Shown: positions 16,380 through 24,690 of the stretch, in pieces | Numbering within the stretch: position 1 is the first letter of the stretch | How the letters are laid out: every line of letters starts with the position of its first letter | From: an uncultured Prevotellaceae bacterium | GTDB taxonomy: Bacteria > Bacteroidota > Bacteroidia > Bacteroidales > Bacteroidaceae | Assembly (NCBI GenBank): GCA_947176535.1 | Contig: CAMWQU010000012.1 | Location: 1-64,000, forward strand | Length of the DNA: 64,000 bases | Reading direction: 5' to 3' | The notes under the pieces: generated by a model | Database searches by the model: none | The model's input: only the letters and a program-made list of their open reading frames with translations | What the model was told of the DNA's origin: nothing | Made by a program: the position numbers and the translations under genes

Positions 16380-18572
16380 CTATCGGATAAACAGCATCTC
16401 ACGATACTTGGGAAGCGGCCACAACTCGTCATCCACAATCAGTTCCAGTTTATCGACATGATAACGGATGCTCTCCAACAGAGGAGCTACGGTATCGTGA
16501 TAGGCCACAGCCTTTTCCAATTCATCGGAAATGCGATTAGCCACCTTACGGGCATCAATCAGGCGTTGTACATTCTCTGTAATGAAACTGCTATGTTCGC
16601 TGATCTGACGGATTAACTTCAGATTGTTCCGGCTAACCTCCACGGCCTCTTCCTCTGAGAAGATTTCTTTCATCTTGTGCACATTATCTATCAACTGACT
16701 TTGATAACGTGTAGCCACCGGGATAATGTGGTTAAGGCAAAGGTCGCCGAAAATGCGTGCTTCTATCTGTATCTTCTTGGTATAAGTCTCCAGTTTTATC
16801 TCTGTCCGGGCGTACAACTCGGCCTCGCTCAGAATGCCGGTTTTATGGAACATCTCGATACTTGCCGGTGCCAGATACTGCTCAAACATCTTGGGTGCAC
16901 TGTCCTCAATATCCAATCCGCGACGAGCTGCTTCCTGCTTCCATTCTTCCGAGTAGCCGTTACCCTCAAAGCGTATCGGCTTGCAAGTCTTAATGTCGTC
17001 TCTCAACACTTTAAGTATGGCCTTCATCTTATCCATACCGCCCTCGATGAGCACATCCACGCGGGTCTTGAAATCCATCAACGCTTCAGCCATCGCTGCA
17101 TTCAGAACAATCATGGCTGCCGCACAATTGGCCGATGAGCCCACTGCACGGAACTCAAAACGATTACCCGTGAAGGCAAAAGGCGAAGTACGGTTCCGGT
17201 CTGTATTGTCCAGCAAGATTTCGGGAATCTGGGGAATATCAAGACTTACGGCCTGCTTGCCCGACAGATTCAGGAGGTTATCATCTTCACTCTCTTCCAG
17301 TGCCGTCAGCAAATTGGTCAGTTGCTTGCCCACGAACGAAGAGATGATGGCGGGAGGTGCCTCATTGGCTCCCAGACGGTGGGCATTGGTAGCCGAGATG
17401 ATACTGCCTTTAAGCAAACCGTTATGACGATAAACAGCCATCAGCGTCTCCACAATAAAGGTGAGGAAGCGCAGATTCTCCAACGGTGTCTTTCCGGGTG
17501 CATGGAGCAGAATCCCCGTATCGGTGGACAGGCTCCAGTTGCAGTGCTTACCGCTTCCGTTTATACCGGCAAAAGGCTTTTCATGCAACAGACAGCGGAA
17601 TCCATGCTTGCGGGCCACATTCCGCATCAGGGAAATCAGCAACATATTATGATCGACAGCAAGGTTGGTCTCCTCGAAAATCGGTGCCAGCTCAAACTGA
17701 TTGGGAGCGACCTCATTGTGACGCGTTTTGCAGGGAATACCCAATTCCAGGGCCTGAATCTCCAAATCTTTCATGAAAGCAGCCACGCGGCGCGGAATGG
17801 CACCGAAATAGTGGTCATCCATCTGCTGGTTTTTGGCCGAATCGTGTCCCATCAGCGTGCGACCGGTCATCAACAAGTCCGGACGTGCTGCATACAGGTC
17901 TTCGTCCACGAGGAAGTATTCCTGCTCCCAGCCCAAGTTGGAAGTCACTTTCTTTACATCATCAGAGAAATATCTTGCCACAGCCGTTGCTGCCTTATCC
18001 ACTGCTTTCAATGCTTTCTTCAGTGGTGCCTTATAATCCAGTGCTTCACCCGTGTAAGAGATGAAGACGGTAGGAATCATCAGCGTATCTTCTATGACAA
18101 AGACGGGACTTGCAGGGTCCCAGGCCGAATAGCCGCGCGCCTCGAAAGTAGAACGGATGCCTCCGCTGGGGAAAGAGGACGCATCGGGTTCCTGCTGCAC
18201 GAGCTGCTTGCCGGCAAATTCCTCTATCATGCCGCCCTTTCCGTCATGCTCTACAAATCCATCATGCTTCTCAGCCGTACCTTCCGTCAGAGGCTGGAAC
18301 CAGTGAGTGCAATGCGTAACGCCCAGTTCCATGGCCCATTTCTTCATTCCGGCAGCCACTGCATCAGCCGTATTCAAGTCAAGTTTAGTACCATTGTCCA
18401 TAACATCGCACATACGTTCATAGACTTCGGCAGGCAGATACTCTTTCATTTTCTGTCTGTTAAAGACATACTTTCCGAAGAATGCGCTGGGACGCTCTAC
18501 ACTGTTGGGAATCTCAAGAGGTTTTTTCTTAAAAGCCTCTCCAACAACTTGGAATCTTAATGCTGATGACAT
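16380..18572 (-). CDS. glnN: Glutamine synthetase, type III
   Basis: ATP-dependent condensation of ammonia with glutamate; the main ammonium-assimilating enzyme of Bacteroidales. Its length of 730 aa fits the large type III (GSIII) family, not GSI (~450) or GSII (~370). KTRHNEVAPNQFELAPIFE and GKHCNWSLSTDTG are characteristic active-site stretches, and NRTSPFAFTGNRFEFRAVGS is near the Arg that binds glutamate. Monocistronic, from a strong -7 box at 18647-18654 with a leader of about 65 bases. No clear terminator was seen in the 45 bases before the convergent flavoprotein gene. Confidence 0.97.
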   Translation of the reverse strand: MSSALRFQVVGEAFKKKPLEIPNSVERPSAFFGKYVFNRQKMKEYLPAEVYERMCDVMDNGTKLDLNTADAVAAGMKKWAMELGVTHCTHWFQPLTEGTAEKHDGFVEHDGKGGMIEEFAGKQLVQQEPDASSFPSGGIRSTFEARGYSAWDPASPVFVIEDTLMIPTVFISYTGEALDYKAPLKKALKAVDKAATAVARYFSDDVKKVTSNLGWEQEYFLVDEDLYAARPDLLMTGRTLMGHDSAKNQQMDDHYFGAIPRRVAAFMKDLEIQALELGIPCKTRHNEVAPNQFELAPIFEETNLAVDHNMLLISLMRNVARKHGFRCLLHEKPFAGINGSGKHCNWSLSTDTGILLHAPGKTPLENLRFLTFIVETLMAVYRHNGLLKGSIISATNAHRLGANEAPPAIISSFVGKQLTNLLTALEESEDDNLLNLSGKQAVSLDIPQIPEILLDNTDRNRTSPFAFTGNRFEFRAVGSSANCAAAMIVLNAAMAEALMDFKTRVDVLIEGGMDKMKAILKVLRDDIKTCKPIRFEGNGYSEEWKQEAARRGLDIEDSAPKMFEQYLAPASIEMFHKTGILSEAELYARTEIKLETYTKKIQIEARIFGDLCLNHIIPVATRYQSQLIDNVHKMKEIFSEEEAVEVSRNNLKLIRQISEHSSFITENVQRLIDARKVANRISDELEKAVAYHDTVAPLLESIRYHVDKLELIVDDELWPLPKYREMLFIR

Positions 18573-18646
18573 AATACGAAATTTAATTAAACAAATCTTT
18601 ACCTTAACCTATTTTATCGCTCCAATCGGAAAGCGTTTCCGTACTG

Positions 18647-18654
18647 CAAAGGTA
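18647..18654 (-). promoter_or_regulatory. -7 box of glnN
   Basis: Minus-strand TACCTTTG followed by GCAG, a consensus-quality box 75 bases before the glnN start. Confidence 0.7.
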
Positions 18655-18714
18655 ATATTTTTTCAGGCCAAATGCAAACGTGGCCCGCCTTTTTTTGTAA
18701 AAAATATCCCCTAT

Positions 18715-19353
18715 TTATTTCTCGAAATGCTGGTAGTCCTTCAGGCTACGCCAGTCTCCTCCCCATCGGAAACCATACTGCCGGAAGAGCCGATAGCAAA
18801 GATCACCGCGAAGAATCAGATAAGGCGTGTCCGCAATACGTTTCCGATTCCACGCCCACTTTCTCCCGCCGGCCGGTTCCACCCGAGAGCCCCGCACACA
18901 AGGATTGTAGAGCGGATTCACATCCACGGCCATACCGCGACCGTGCTTTGAAACCACCGTCGAACCCGCCACCGTGCGATAATTAAAGCAGGACGTATTG
19001 TTCGCCTCCATGGAACGCAGATCATCCGCATCGAAATCATCCACCAGTTGCATTGTCCCGATGCGATAGCCGGCTTTCCACAATTCCCGAAAAATGCAAA
19101 CGAGTTCCGAGGCTATAGCCTTGTTGCACACCATCTCGCCGGTACGCGTTGCTCCGTCGGCGTCGCAATACGAAAGGCGCAGATAGCGAAGTTCCGCACG
19201 CGGAACCGGGCAGCCCTGTTTATAGCTCTTCCCCTGCATACGGACAAAAACGCTGTCGGGAATGAAAAAACTTGCAAACACGGTATCGGTCTGCGCACAC
19301 AACGAAGCGCAACAGACGAGCCTCAACAGAACAAAGAGACAAAGGCGTTTCAC
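18715..19353 (-). CDS. M15-family peptidoglycan peptidase (D-Ala-D-Ala carboxypeptidase-like)
   Basis: Exported zinc peptidase of 212 aa. A signal peptide covers about residues 1-20 (ending SLCAQ). The zinc-binding motifs of the M15C/VanY-endolysin group are present: SKHGRGMAVDVNP (His and Asp ligands) and the C-terminal WGGDWRSLKDYQHFE (His ligand). It should cut peptide stems or cross-bridges of cell-wall peptidoglycan in the periplasm. The start is GTG at 19353; the ATG two bases upstream is out of frame and stops at once. Third gene of the operon queF-phosphatase-peptidase, 15 bases after the phosphatase. Confidence 0.85.
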   Translation of the reverse strand: MKRLCLFVLLRLVCCASLCAQTDTVFASFFIPDSVFVRMQGKSYKQGCPVPRAELRYLRLSYCDADGATRTGEMVCNKAIASELVCIFRELWKAGYRIGTMQLVDDFDADDLRSMEANNTSCFNYRTVAGSTVVSKHGRGMAVDVNPLYNPCVRGSRVEPAGGRKWAWNRKRIADTPYLILRGDLCYRLFRQYGFRWGGDWRSLKDYQHFEK

Positions 19354-19368
19354 ATTACCGATAACGAA

Positions 19369-20073
19369 TTACAAAATAGCTACAATATCTTTCAGTCGCC
19401 GTACTTCGTAATTCACGGGTTCCGGTGCCCGAAACTGGTCGGGATGAGGATTAAAGAAGAGAACATCCATCCCCGCATTCTTTGCTCCCTGAATATCCGT
19501 CACAAAGTTGTCGCCAATCATCAAAGTCGTCTCCGGCCGGGCACCACTCACACGAAAAGCATAGTCGAAGAAATCCCCGGACGGTTTGTTCGCTCCCGCG
19601 TCCTCGCTCAGGATGATGGTATCGAAATACGCGAGAGTACGGCTGGCCCGGAGTTTCCGGTACTGCACCTCATGGAAGCCGTTGCTGCATACGTGCATAC
19701 GGTAGCCCCGACCTTTCAGATAATCGAGCAATTCGTGGGCACCCTCTATGACGCCCGGCTTATCGGCACAACAGTCAAGAAACCAATCGCTCACTTCCAG
19801 ACAGAAGTCCTTTGTGGCCGCCTCCCCCATCCCGATAGACAGCGGACGCCGGAAACGTTCCAGAATCAGGAACTCTCTCGACACTTCTCCACGGGCATAC
19901 TGGCTCCAGAGCAGTACATTCTCGCGCCAATAGGGCTCCGTGAACTCTTTCTCTTCCCGGAAATACCGTCCGAGAGCAAAGTGCGCATAGAGCTCCGAGA
20001 GCGCGATGTCGGCATTCCCGTGCGTATCGTACAACGTGTCGTCAAAATCAATAAAAAGGTCGGAATAGTTCAC
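19369..20073 (-). CDS. HAD-family phosphatase, YjjG-type nucleotidase
   Basis: Cytoplasmic haloacid-dehalogenase-fold hydrolase of 234 aa. The nucleophile motif DFDDTLYD has Asp9 and Asp11; ICSNG-like [10 protein letters not shown] is motif II; the Lys of motif III is in [11 protein letters not shown]; and [18 protein letters not shown] is motif IV. Overall similarity is to YjjG, which dephosphorylates non-canonical pyrimidine nucleoside monophosphates. The start appears to be GTG at 20073, as no in-frame ATG lies just upstream. It sits 18 bases after queF. Confidence 0.85.
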   Translation of the reverse strand: MNYSDLFIDFDDTLYDTHGNADIALSELYAHFALGRYFREEKEFTEPYWRENVLLWSQYARGEVSREFLILERFRRPLSIGMGEAATKDFCLEVSDWFLDCCADKPGVIEGAHELLDYLKGRGYRMHVCSNGFHEVQYRKLRASRTLAYFDTIILSEDAGANKPSGDFFDYAFRVSGARPETTLMIGDNFVTDIQGAKNAGMDVLFFNPHPDQFRAPEPVNYEVRRLKDIVAIL

Positions 20074-20091
20074 GTTGGTCGTTTTTATGCC

Positions 20092-20550
20092 TTACATATC
20101 GTGATGCAACATCCGCTCTTCAGCCATCTTCTCGTATTTCGTTCCGGGCTTCCCGTAATTCGCATACGGATAAATGCTGATGCCTCCGCGCGGCGTGAAG
20201 ATACCCGTCACCTCAATGTACTTGGGCTCCATCAGACGTATGAGGTCTTTCATGATGGTATTGACGCAATCTTCGTGAAAGTCGCCATGGTTGCGAAAAC
20301 TGAACAGATAGAGTTTCAGACTCTTCGACTCCACCATGCGTCGGGCGGGAAGGTAGGAGATGCGAATCTCCGCAAAGTCGGGCTGTCCCGTAATCGGGCA
20401 CAAGGAGGTAAACTCAGGACAATTAAAACGCACCCAATAGTCGTTGTCGGGATGCTTATTCTCAAACGTTTCCAGCACTTCGGGAGCGTAATCCTGACGA
20501 TAATCCGTTTTCTTTCCGAGAAGCTGCAAGTTTTCTTCTGCTCTGCTCAT
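20092..20550 (-). CDS. queF: NADPH-dependent 7-cyano-7-deazaguanine (preQ0) reductase
   Basis: Reduces the nitrile preQ0 to preQ1, a late step in making the modified tRNA base queuosine. At 152 aa it is the short, single-domain type. The catalytic Cys51 and Asp58 lie in [14 protein letters not shown], and the NADPH-binding motif ESKSLKLY is present (74-81). FRNHGDFHE supplies the conserved His. First gene of the operon behind a -7 box at 20578-20585. The other queuosine genes (queC, D, E) are not in this window. Confidence 0.96.
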   Translation of the reverse strand: MSRAEENLQLLGKKTDYRQDYAPEVLETFENKHPDNDYWVRFNCPEFTSLCPITGQPDFAEIRISYLPARRMVESKSLKLYLFSFRNHGDFHEDCVNTIMKDLIRLMEPKYIEVTGIFTPRGGISIYPYANYGKPGTKYEKMAEERMLHHDM

Positions 20551-20577
20551 AATTCTTTTCTATTAACGATTTCCGCA

Positions 20578-20585
20578 CAAATGTA
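20578..20585 (-). promoter_or_regulatory. -7 box of the queF operon
   Basis: Minus-strand TACATTTG, 27 bases before the queF ATG. The hairpin at 20592-20626 is upstream of this box and therefore probably outside the queF transcript. Confidence 0.55.
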
Positions 20586-20591
20586 CATAAA

Positions 20592-20626
20592 AATCCCGAC
20601 TTCTCTTTCAACAGTCGGGATAAAAA
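20592..20626. terminator. Terminator-like hairpin between divergent queF and kdgK
   Basis: ATCCCGACT / AGTCGGGAT with A- and T-runs on both sides looks like a bidirectional terminator, yet it lies between two divergent promoters and ends no visible gene. It may insulate the two promoters or be a relic of a lost gene. Confidence 0.55.
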
Positions 20627-20704
20627 ACATTTTTTCCCGCTTTCTCCGGCCGGTCTGCACGTAGCTTTCGTGTACATTTTTCTGTATTTATCGAAAAAAA
20701 GTTG

Positions 20705-20712
20705 TAACTTTG
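20705..20712 (+). promoter_or_regulatory. -7 box of kdgK
   Basis: TAACTTTG followed by transcription near 20719. This rules out the longer open frame beginning at 20670 and sets the kdgK start at the ATG at 20745. Confidence 0.7.
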
Positions 20713-20744
20713 CCCTGCATAATATAAACTTAATTCTAAGAGAC

Positions 20745-21767
20745 ATGGCAAAAATTGTGACGATGGGCGAGATTATGCTCCGCCTTTCCACGCCGAGACA
20801 GACCCGCTTTGTGCAGACCGACACGTTCGACATCAACTATGGCGGCGGCGAAGCCAACGTGGCTGTCAGTGTGGCGAACTACGGGCACGATGCCTACTTC
20901 GTATCGAAACTGCCCAAACACGAGATGGGCCAGGCTGCGGTGAACAGTCTGCGACGTTTCGGCGTACACACCGAATACATAGCCCGCGGCGGCAACCGCA
21001 TCGGCATCTATTATCTGGAAACCGGAGCCTCCATGCGCCCCTCCAAGGTCATCTACGACCGCGCCAGCTCCTCCATAGCTGAAGCACAGCCCGAGGACTT
21101 CGATTTCGACCGGATTTTCGAGGGTGCCGACTGGTTCCATTGGAGCGGCATTACCCCCGCCATCAGCGACCAAAGCGCGGAATGCCTGCGGCTGGCCTGC
21201 ATCGCCGCCAAGCGGGCGGGAGTGACCGTGAGCTGCGACCTCAACTTCCGCAAGAAGCTCTGGAGCAGCGAGAAAGCGCAACGCATCATGAAACCGCTGA
21301 TGCAGTACGTGGACGTGTGTATCGGCAACGAGGAAGATGCGGAACTCTGTCTCGGTTTTAAGCCCGACAGCGACGTCGAAAGCGGCAGCACGGAGGCCGA
21401 AGGCTATAAAGGCATTTTCCAGGGCATGATGAGCGAGTTCGGATTCAAGTACGTCATCAGCACGCTGCGTGAGAGTTTCTCGGCCACGCACAACGGTTGG
21501 AAAGCCATGATTTACAACGGTGAGGAGTTCTACGTGAGCAAGCGTTACGACATTTCTCCCATCATCGACCGCGTCGGCGGCGGCGATTCGTTCTCCGGAG
21601 GCATCATCCACGGTCTGCTCACCAAGCCCACGCAGGGCGAGGCTCTGGAGTTTGCCGTGGCGGCCAGTGCCCTGAAGCACACCATTCCCGGCGACGTGAA
21701 CATGGTGTCGGCGGAGGAAGTGGAAGCCCTCGCCGGCGGCGCAGCCAACGGACGCGTACAGCGGTAA
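20745..21767 (+). CDS. kdgK: 2-dehydro-3-deoxygluconokinase (KDG kinase)
   Basis: PfkB-family sugar kinase that phosphorylates 2-keto-3-deoxygluconate to KDPG, the penultimate step of hexuronate/pectin breakdown. At 340 aa the start chosen ([16 protein letters not shown]) fits both the promoter at 20705 and the family N-terminus. PfkB signatures: [17 protein letters not shown] near the N-terminus and [12 protein letters not shown] with the catalytic Asp near the C-terminus. The G+C-rich gene is followed after 130 bases by eda, whose product cleaves KDPG, so the two form a functional pair. Confidence 0.94.
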   Translation: MAKIVTMGEIMLRLSTPRQTRFVQTDTFDINYGGGEANVAVSVANYGHDAYFVSKLPKHEMGQAAVNSLRRFGVHTEYIARGGNRIGIYYLETGASMRPSKVIYDRASSSIAEAQPEDFDFDRIFEGADWFHWSGITPAISDQSAECLRLACIAAKRAGVTVSCDLNFRKKLWSSEKAQRIMKPLMQYVDVCIGNEEDAELCLGFKPDSDVESGSTEAEGYKGIFQGMMSEFGFKYVISTLRESFSATHNGWKAMIYNGEEFYVSKRYDISPIIDRVGGGDSFSGGIIHGLLTKPTQGEALEFAVAASALKHTIPGDVNMVSAEEVEALAGGAANGRVQR

Positions 21768-21844
21768 ACTGAGGCTGTCCCGCATTCCGGAACAAAGGGA
21801 CTTTCCAGTACGCATCAATCTAACCATTAACCCAAACACCATAC

Positions 21845-21893
21845 CCCGGAGCCGTGTTCGTCCTCCCGTGCGGAGGATGTCAGAGCGGGGAAA
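21845..21893 (+). promoter_or_regulatory. Structured leader before eda
   Basis: In the kdgK-eda gap, CCCCG...CGGGG arms (21845-21890) enclose a hairpin, CCTCC / GGAGG with a four-base loop at 21863-21876. It ends a few bases before the eda ATG at 21898. It might regulate eda translation or be a processing site; no ligand-binding motif was recognised. Confidence 0.35.
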
Positions 21894-21897
21894 CCTT

Positions 21898-22566
21898 ATG
21901 GCAAGATTCGATAAGATTGCAGTATTGCGAAAAATAGAGGAAACGGGCATGGTGCCTGTTTTCTATCACAAGGACGCCGAGGTGGCGAAGAAAGTCATCA
22001 AGGCCTGTTACGACGGAGGCGTCCGCGCCTTTGAGTTTACGAATCGCGGCGACTTTGCGCAGGAAGTTTTTGCCGAATGCGTGAAGTTTGCAGCCAAGGA
22101 ATGTCCGGAACTGGCACTGGGCATCGGCAGCGTGGTGGACGCACCCACGGCCGCCATGTACATCCAGTTGGGGGCCTGCTTCGTGGTAGGCCCGTTGTTC
22201 AATCCCGACATCGCCCCGGTCTGCAATCGCCGGCTGGTGCCCTACTGTCCGGGCTGCATGACGGTGAGCGAGATAGGCAAGGCACAGGAATTAGGATGCG
22301 ACCTGACGAAGGTTTTCCCCGGCGACGTGGTCGGCCCCAACATGGTGAAAGGTCTGAAGGCCCCCATGCCCTGGTCGAAGATTATGGTCACGGGAGGCGT
22401 GGCTCCGGAAGAGGAGAACCTGAAAGCGTGGTTCAAGGCCGGTGTATTCTGCGTGGGCATGGGTTCGAAACTCTTCCCCAAGGAGCGTGTCGAGGCCGGC
22501 GACTGGCAGTACGTGACCGACAAGTGTCGGGAGGCACTGGGCTACGTGGCTCACGCACGCGCGTAA
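21898..22566 (+). CDS. eda: KDPG/KHG aldolase (2-dehydro-3-deoxyphosphogluconate aldolase)
   Basis: Class I aldolase that splits KDPG into pyruvate and glyceraldehyde 3-phosphate (and may act on 4-hydroxy-2-oxoglutarate). Length 222 aa from ATG 21898; the frame is open ten codons further upstream, but that part is the structured leader. The Schiff-base Lys is in [14 protein letters not shown], and [12 protein letters not shown] carries the conserved Glu/Arg region. [13 protein letters not shown] is typical of the Bacteroidetes branch. Partner of kdgK. The last codons form an alternating C-A-C-G stretch that runs into repeat locus C. Confidence 0.95.
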   Translation: MARFDKIAVLRKIEETGMVPVFYHKDAEVAKKVIKACYDGGVRAFEFTNRGDFAQEVFAECVKFAAKECPELALGIGSVVDAPTAAMYIQLGACFVVGPLFNPDIAPVCNRRLVPYCPGCMTVSEIGKAQELGCDLTKVFPGDVVGPNMVKGLKAPMPWSKIMVTGGVAPEEENLKAWFKAGVFCVGMGSKLFPKERVEAGDWQYVTDKCREALGYVAHARA

Positions 22567-22581
22567 ATATATAAGAGGTAT

Positions 22582-22702
22582 AAGCCCCCCGGTGAGGACG
22601 GGCCACAGTCCATAGCAGGATGAGGCTCCGTCCATAGCGGGACGGAGCCTCGACAATAGTAAGGACAAAGCCCTGTCCTCGGGGCGACCTTTGTCGGGCG
22701 TC
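22582..22702. repeat. Intergenic palindromic element, locus C
   Basis: The best-formed member. The central stem GAGGCTCCGTCC (22622-22633) / GGACGGAGCCTC (22640-22651) is a perfect 12 bp around the loop ATAGCG. Outer arms GCCCC..GAGGACGGGC (left) and GCCCTGTCCTCGGGGC (right) form a second inverted repeat. It fills the eda-map gap. Confidence 0.8.
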
Positions 22703-22730
22703 CGGAAGATTAGAATATACGATACAGAAA

Positions 22731-23600
22731 ATGACTAAAAAGAAACTGAACAGATGGGTCGTGCCGGAGGGTGCTCCCCTGACCGACATGGACCGGCGCA
22801 TCCTGGAATTTCAGGAACGCGGCAAACGGGTTCCGACACGCGAACTCATCAAGACCCCGGAACAGATAGAGGGCATCCGACGTGCCGGTGCACTCAACAC
22901 GGCAGTGCTCGACACGGTGGCGGAGCATATCCGCCCCGGAATGACGACACTGGAGATAGACAAAATCGTTTACGACTACACCACGAAGCACGGAGGTATA
23001 CCGGCACCGCTCAACTACGAGGGGTTCCCGAAGTCCTGCTGCACGAGCATCAACGACGTCGTGTGCCACGGCATCCCCTCGGAACATGATGTTCTGGAGG
23101 AGGGCGACATCCTGAACGTGGACACGACTACCATCCTCGACGGCTACTATGCCGACGCCAGCCGCATGTTCGTAATCGGCGGCAAGACGGAGCCCCGCTG
23201 GCAACAACTGGTGGACGTGGCCTGGGAGTGCCTGAAGATTGGTGAACGGGTGTGCAGCCAACCCTACGTCTTCGTCGGAGACATTGGGAATGCCATACAG
23301 AAGTACGCCCATCAGAACCACATGTCCGTCGTCCGCGACCTCTGCGGCCACGGCGTGGGACTCCAGTTCCACGAGGAGCCCGAAGTGGAGCACTACGGCC
23401 ACCGCGGCACCGGCATGCTGCTCGTGCCGGGCATGACGTTTACCATCGAACCGATGATTAACCTCGGCCGATGGCAGGTGTGCATCGACGAGGACGACCC
23501 CACGGGCTGGACGGTCGTGACGGAGGACTACGAACCGTCGGCACAGTGGGAACATACGTATGTGATGACGGAGAACGGTGTAGAAATACTAACGCACTAA
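22731..23600 (+). CDS. map: Methionine aminopeptidase, type I
   Basis: Removes the initiator Met from new proteins; cytoplasmic di-metal peptidase. At 289 aa it is about 35 residues longer than the minimal E. coli enzyme because of an N-terminal extension (RWVVPEGAPLTDMDRRILEF) found in related Bacteroidetes proteins. Metal ligands are visible in LNVDTTT, YYADASRMF, CGHGVGLQFHE, FTIEPM and QWEHT. The gene is 16 bases before tsaD, so the two probably form an operon. Confidence 0.95.
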   Translation: MTKKKLNRWVVPEGAPLTDMDRRILEFQERGKRVPTRELIKTPEQIEGIRRAGALNTAVLDTVAEHIRPGMTTLEIDKIVYDYTTKHGGIPAPLNYEGFPKSCCTSINDVVCHGIPSEHDVLEEGDILNVDTTTILDGYYADASRMFVIGGKTEPRWQQLVDVAWECLKIGERVCSQPYVFVGDIGNAIQKYAHQNHMSVVRDLCGHGVGLQFHEEPEVEHYGHRGTGMLLVPGMTFTIEPMINLGRWQVCIDEDDPTGWTVVTEDYEPSAQWEHTYVMTENGVEILTH

Positions 23601-23616
23601 GCGAAAATATCAAGAT

Positions 23617-24654
23617 ATGGCGGAAAACGTAGATAGTAAAATCATACTGGGCATCGAGAGTTCATGCGACGACACCGGCGCGGCCGTTATCCGCGACGGT
23701 ATGTTGCTGTCGAACGTGACGGCATCGCAGGCCGTACACGAACAATATGGCGGCGTGGTGCCCGAACTGGCCAGCCGCGCCCATCAGCAGAACATCGTCC
23801 CCGTAGTGGATGCCGCACTGAAACAGGCCGGCGTGGAGCGCGAACAGCTTTCGGCCATCGCTTTCACCCGTGGCCCGGGACTCATGGGCAGCCTGCTCGT
23901 GGGCGTCTCGTTTGCCAAAGGCATGGCGGCCGCTCTGAGGATTCCCATGATAGAAGTGAATCATCTGCAGGGGCACATTCTGGCTCACTTTATTCATGCC
24001 GAGGGCGAAGAGTTCTGCCCCCCCGAATTTCCTTTCCTCTGTCTGCTGGTGAGCGGCGGCAACTCGCAGATAATTAAAGTGAACGCCTACAACGATATGC
24101 AGATTATCGGGCAGACCATCGACGATGCGGCCGGCGAAGCCATCGACAAGGCGGCCAAAGTCATGGGACTGGGTTATCCGGGCGGCCCTATCATCGACCG
24201 GCTGGCACGTCAGGGCAATCCACTCGCTTTCCAGTTTTCCAAACCGCACATCCCGGGCTACGACTATAGTTTTTCAGGCCTGAAAACGTCTTTCCTCTAC
24301 AACCTGCGCGACCGGGTGAAGGAAGACCCGGACTTCGTCGAACACCATAAGGAAGACCTTGCCGCCTCCTACGAAAAGGCTGTCGTGGACACACTGATGG
24401 CTAAACTGCGCCTCGCAGCCCGCGACCTGAAAATTCGTCAGGTGGCCCTCGCCGGCGGCGTGAGTGCCAACACGGGACTGCGCAATGCGTTCCGCGAACA
24501 TGCCGAAAAGTATCACTGGAAGATTTTCATTCCCAAATTCAGCTACACCACCGACAATGCGGCCATGATAGCCCAAGCCGGCTATTTCAAGTACCAAAAT
24601 CATGAGTTCTGCCCCATGGAAGCCCCCGCTTACAGCAGAGTGACCATGAAATGA
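23617..24654 (+). CDS. tsaD: tRNA N6-adenosine threonylcarbamoyltransferase TsaD
   Basis: Transfers threonylcarbamoyl to A37 of ANN-decoding tRNAs, working with TsaB and TsaE; essential in most bacteria. It has the standard length of 345 aa. The ATPase-like start LGIESSCDDTGAAV, the metal-binding NHLQGHILAHF and the GYDYSFSGLKTSFLYN stretch are conserved. It is the last G+C-rich gene before the sharp change to the A+T-rich helicase, whose GTG start is 36 bases on, with no terminator seen in between. Confidence 0.97.
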   Translation: MAENVDSKIILGIESSCDDTGAAVIRDGMLLSNVTASQAVHEQYGGVVPELASRAHQQNIVPVVDAALKQAGVEREQLSAIAFTRGPGLMGSLLVGVSFAKGMAAALRIPMIEVNHLQGHILAHFIHAEGEEFCPPEFPFLCLLVSGGNSQIIKVNAYNDMQIIGQTIDDAAGEAIDKAAKVMGLGYPGGPIIDRLARQGNPLAFQFSKPHIPGYDYSFSGLKTSFLYNLRDRVKEDPDFVEHHKEDLAASYEKAVVDTLMAKLRLAARDLKIRQVALAGGVSANTGLRNAFREHAEKYHWKIFIPKFSYTTDNAAMIAQAGYFKYQNHEFCPMEAPAYSRVTMK

Positions 24655-24690
24655 ATCGGTTGAGGAAACATTTTTAATTATTTAGCATAA

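Noticed and set aside
20592-20626. PreQ1 riboswitch for queF
   Set aside because: The hairpin lies upstream of the queF -7 box, so it is not in the queF leader, and the loop sequence does not fit a preQ1 aptamer.
19048-20664. 538-codon plus-strand frame opposite queF and its neighbours
   Set aside because: It covers three convincing minus-strand genes and a terminator hairpin.
20736-21950. 404-codon minus-strand frame opposite kdgK
   Set aside because: Mirror of kdgK codon use; no promoter and no motif.
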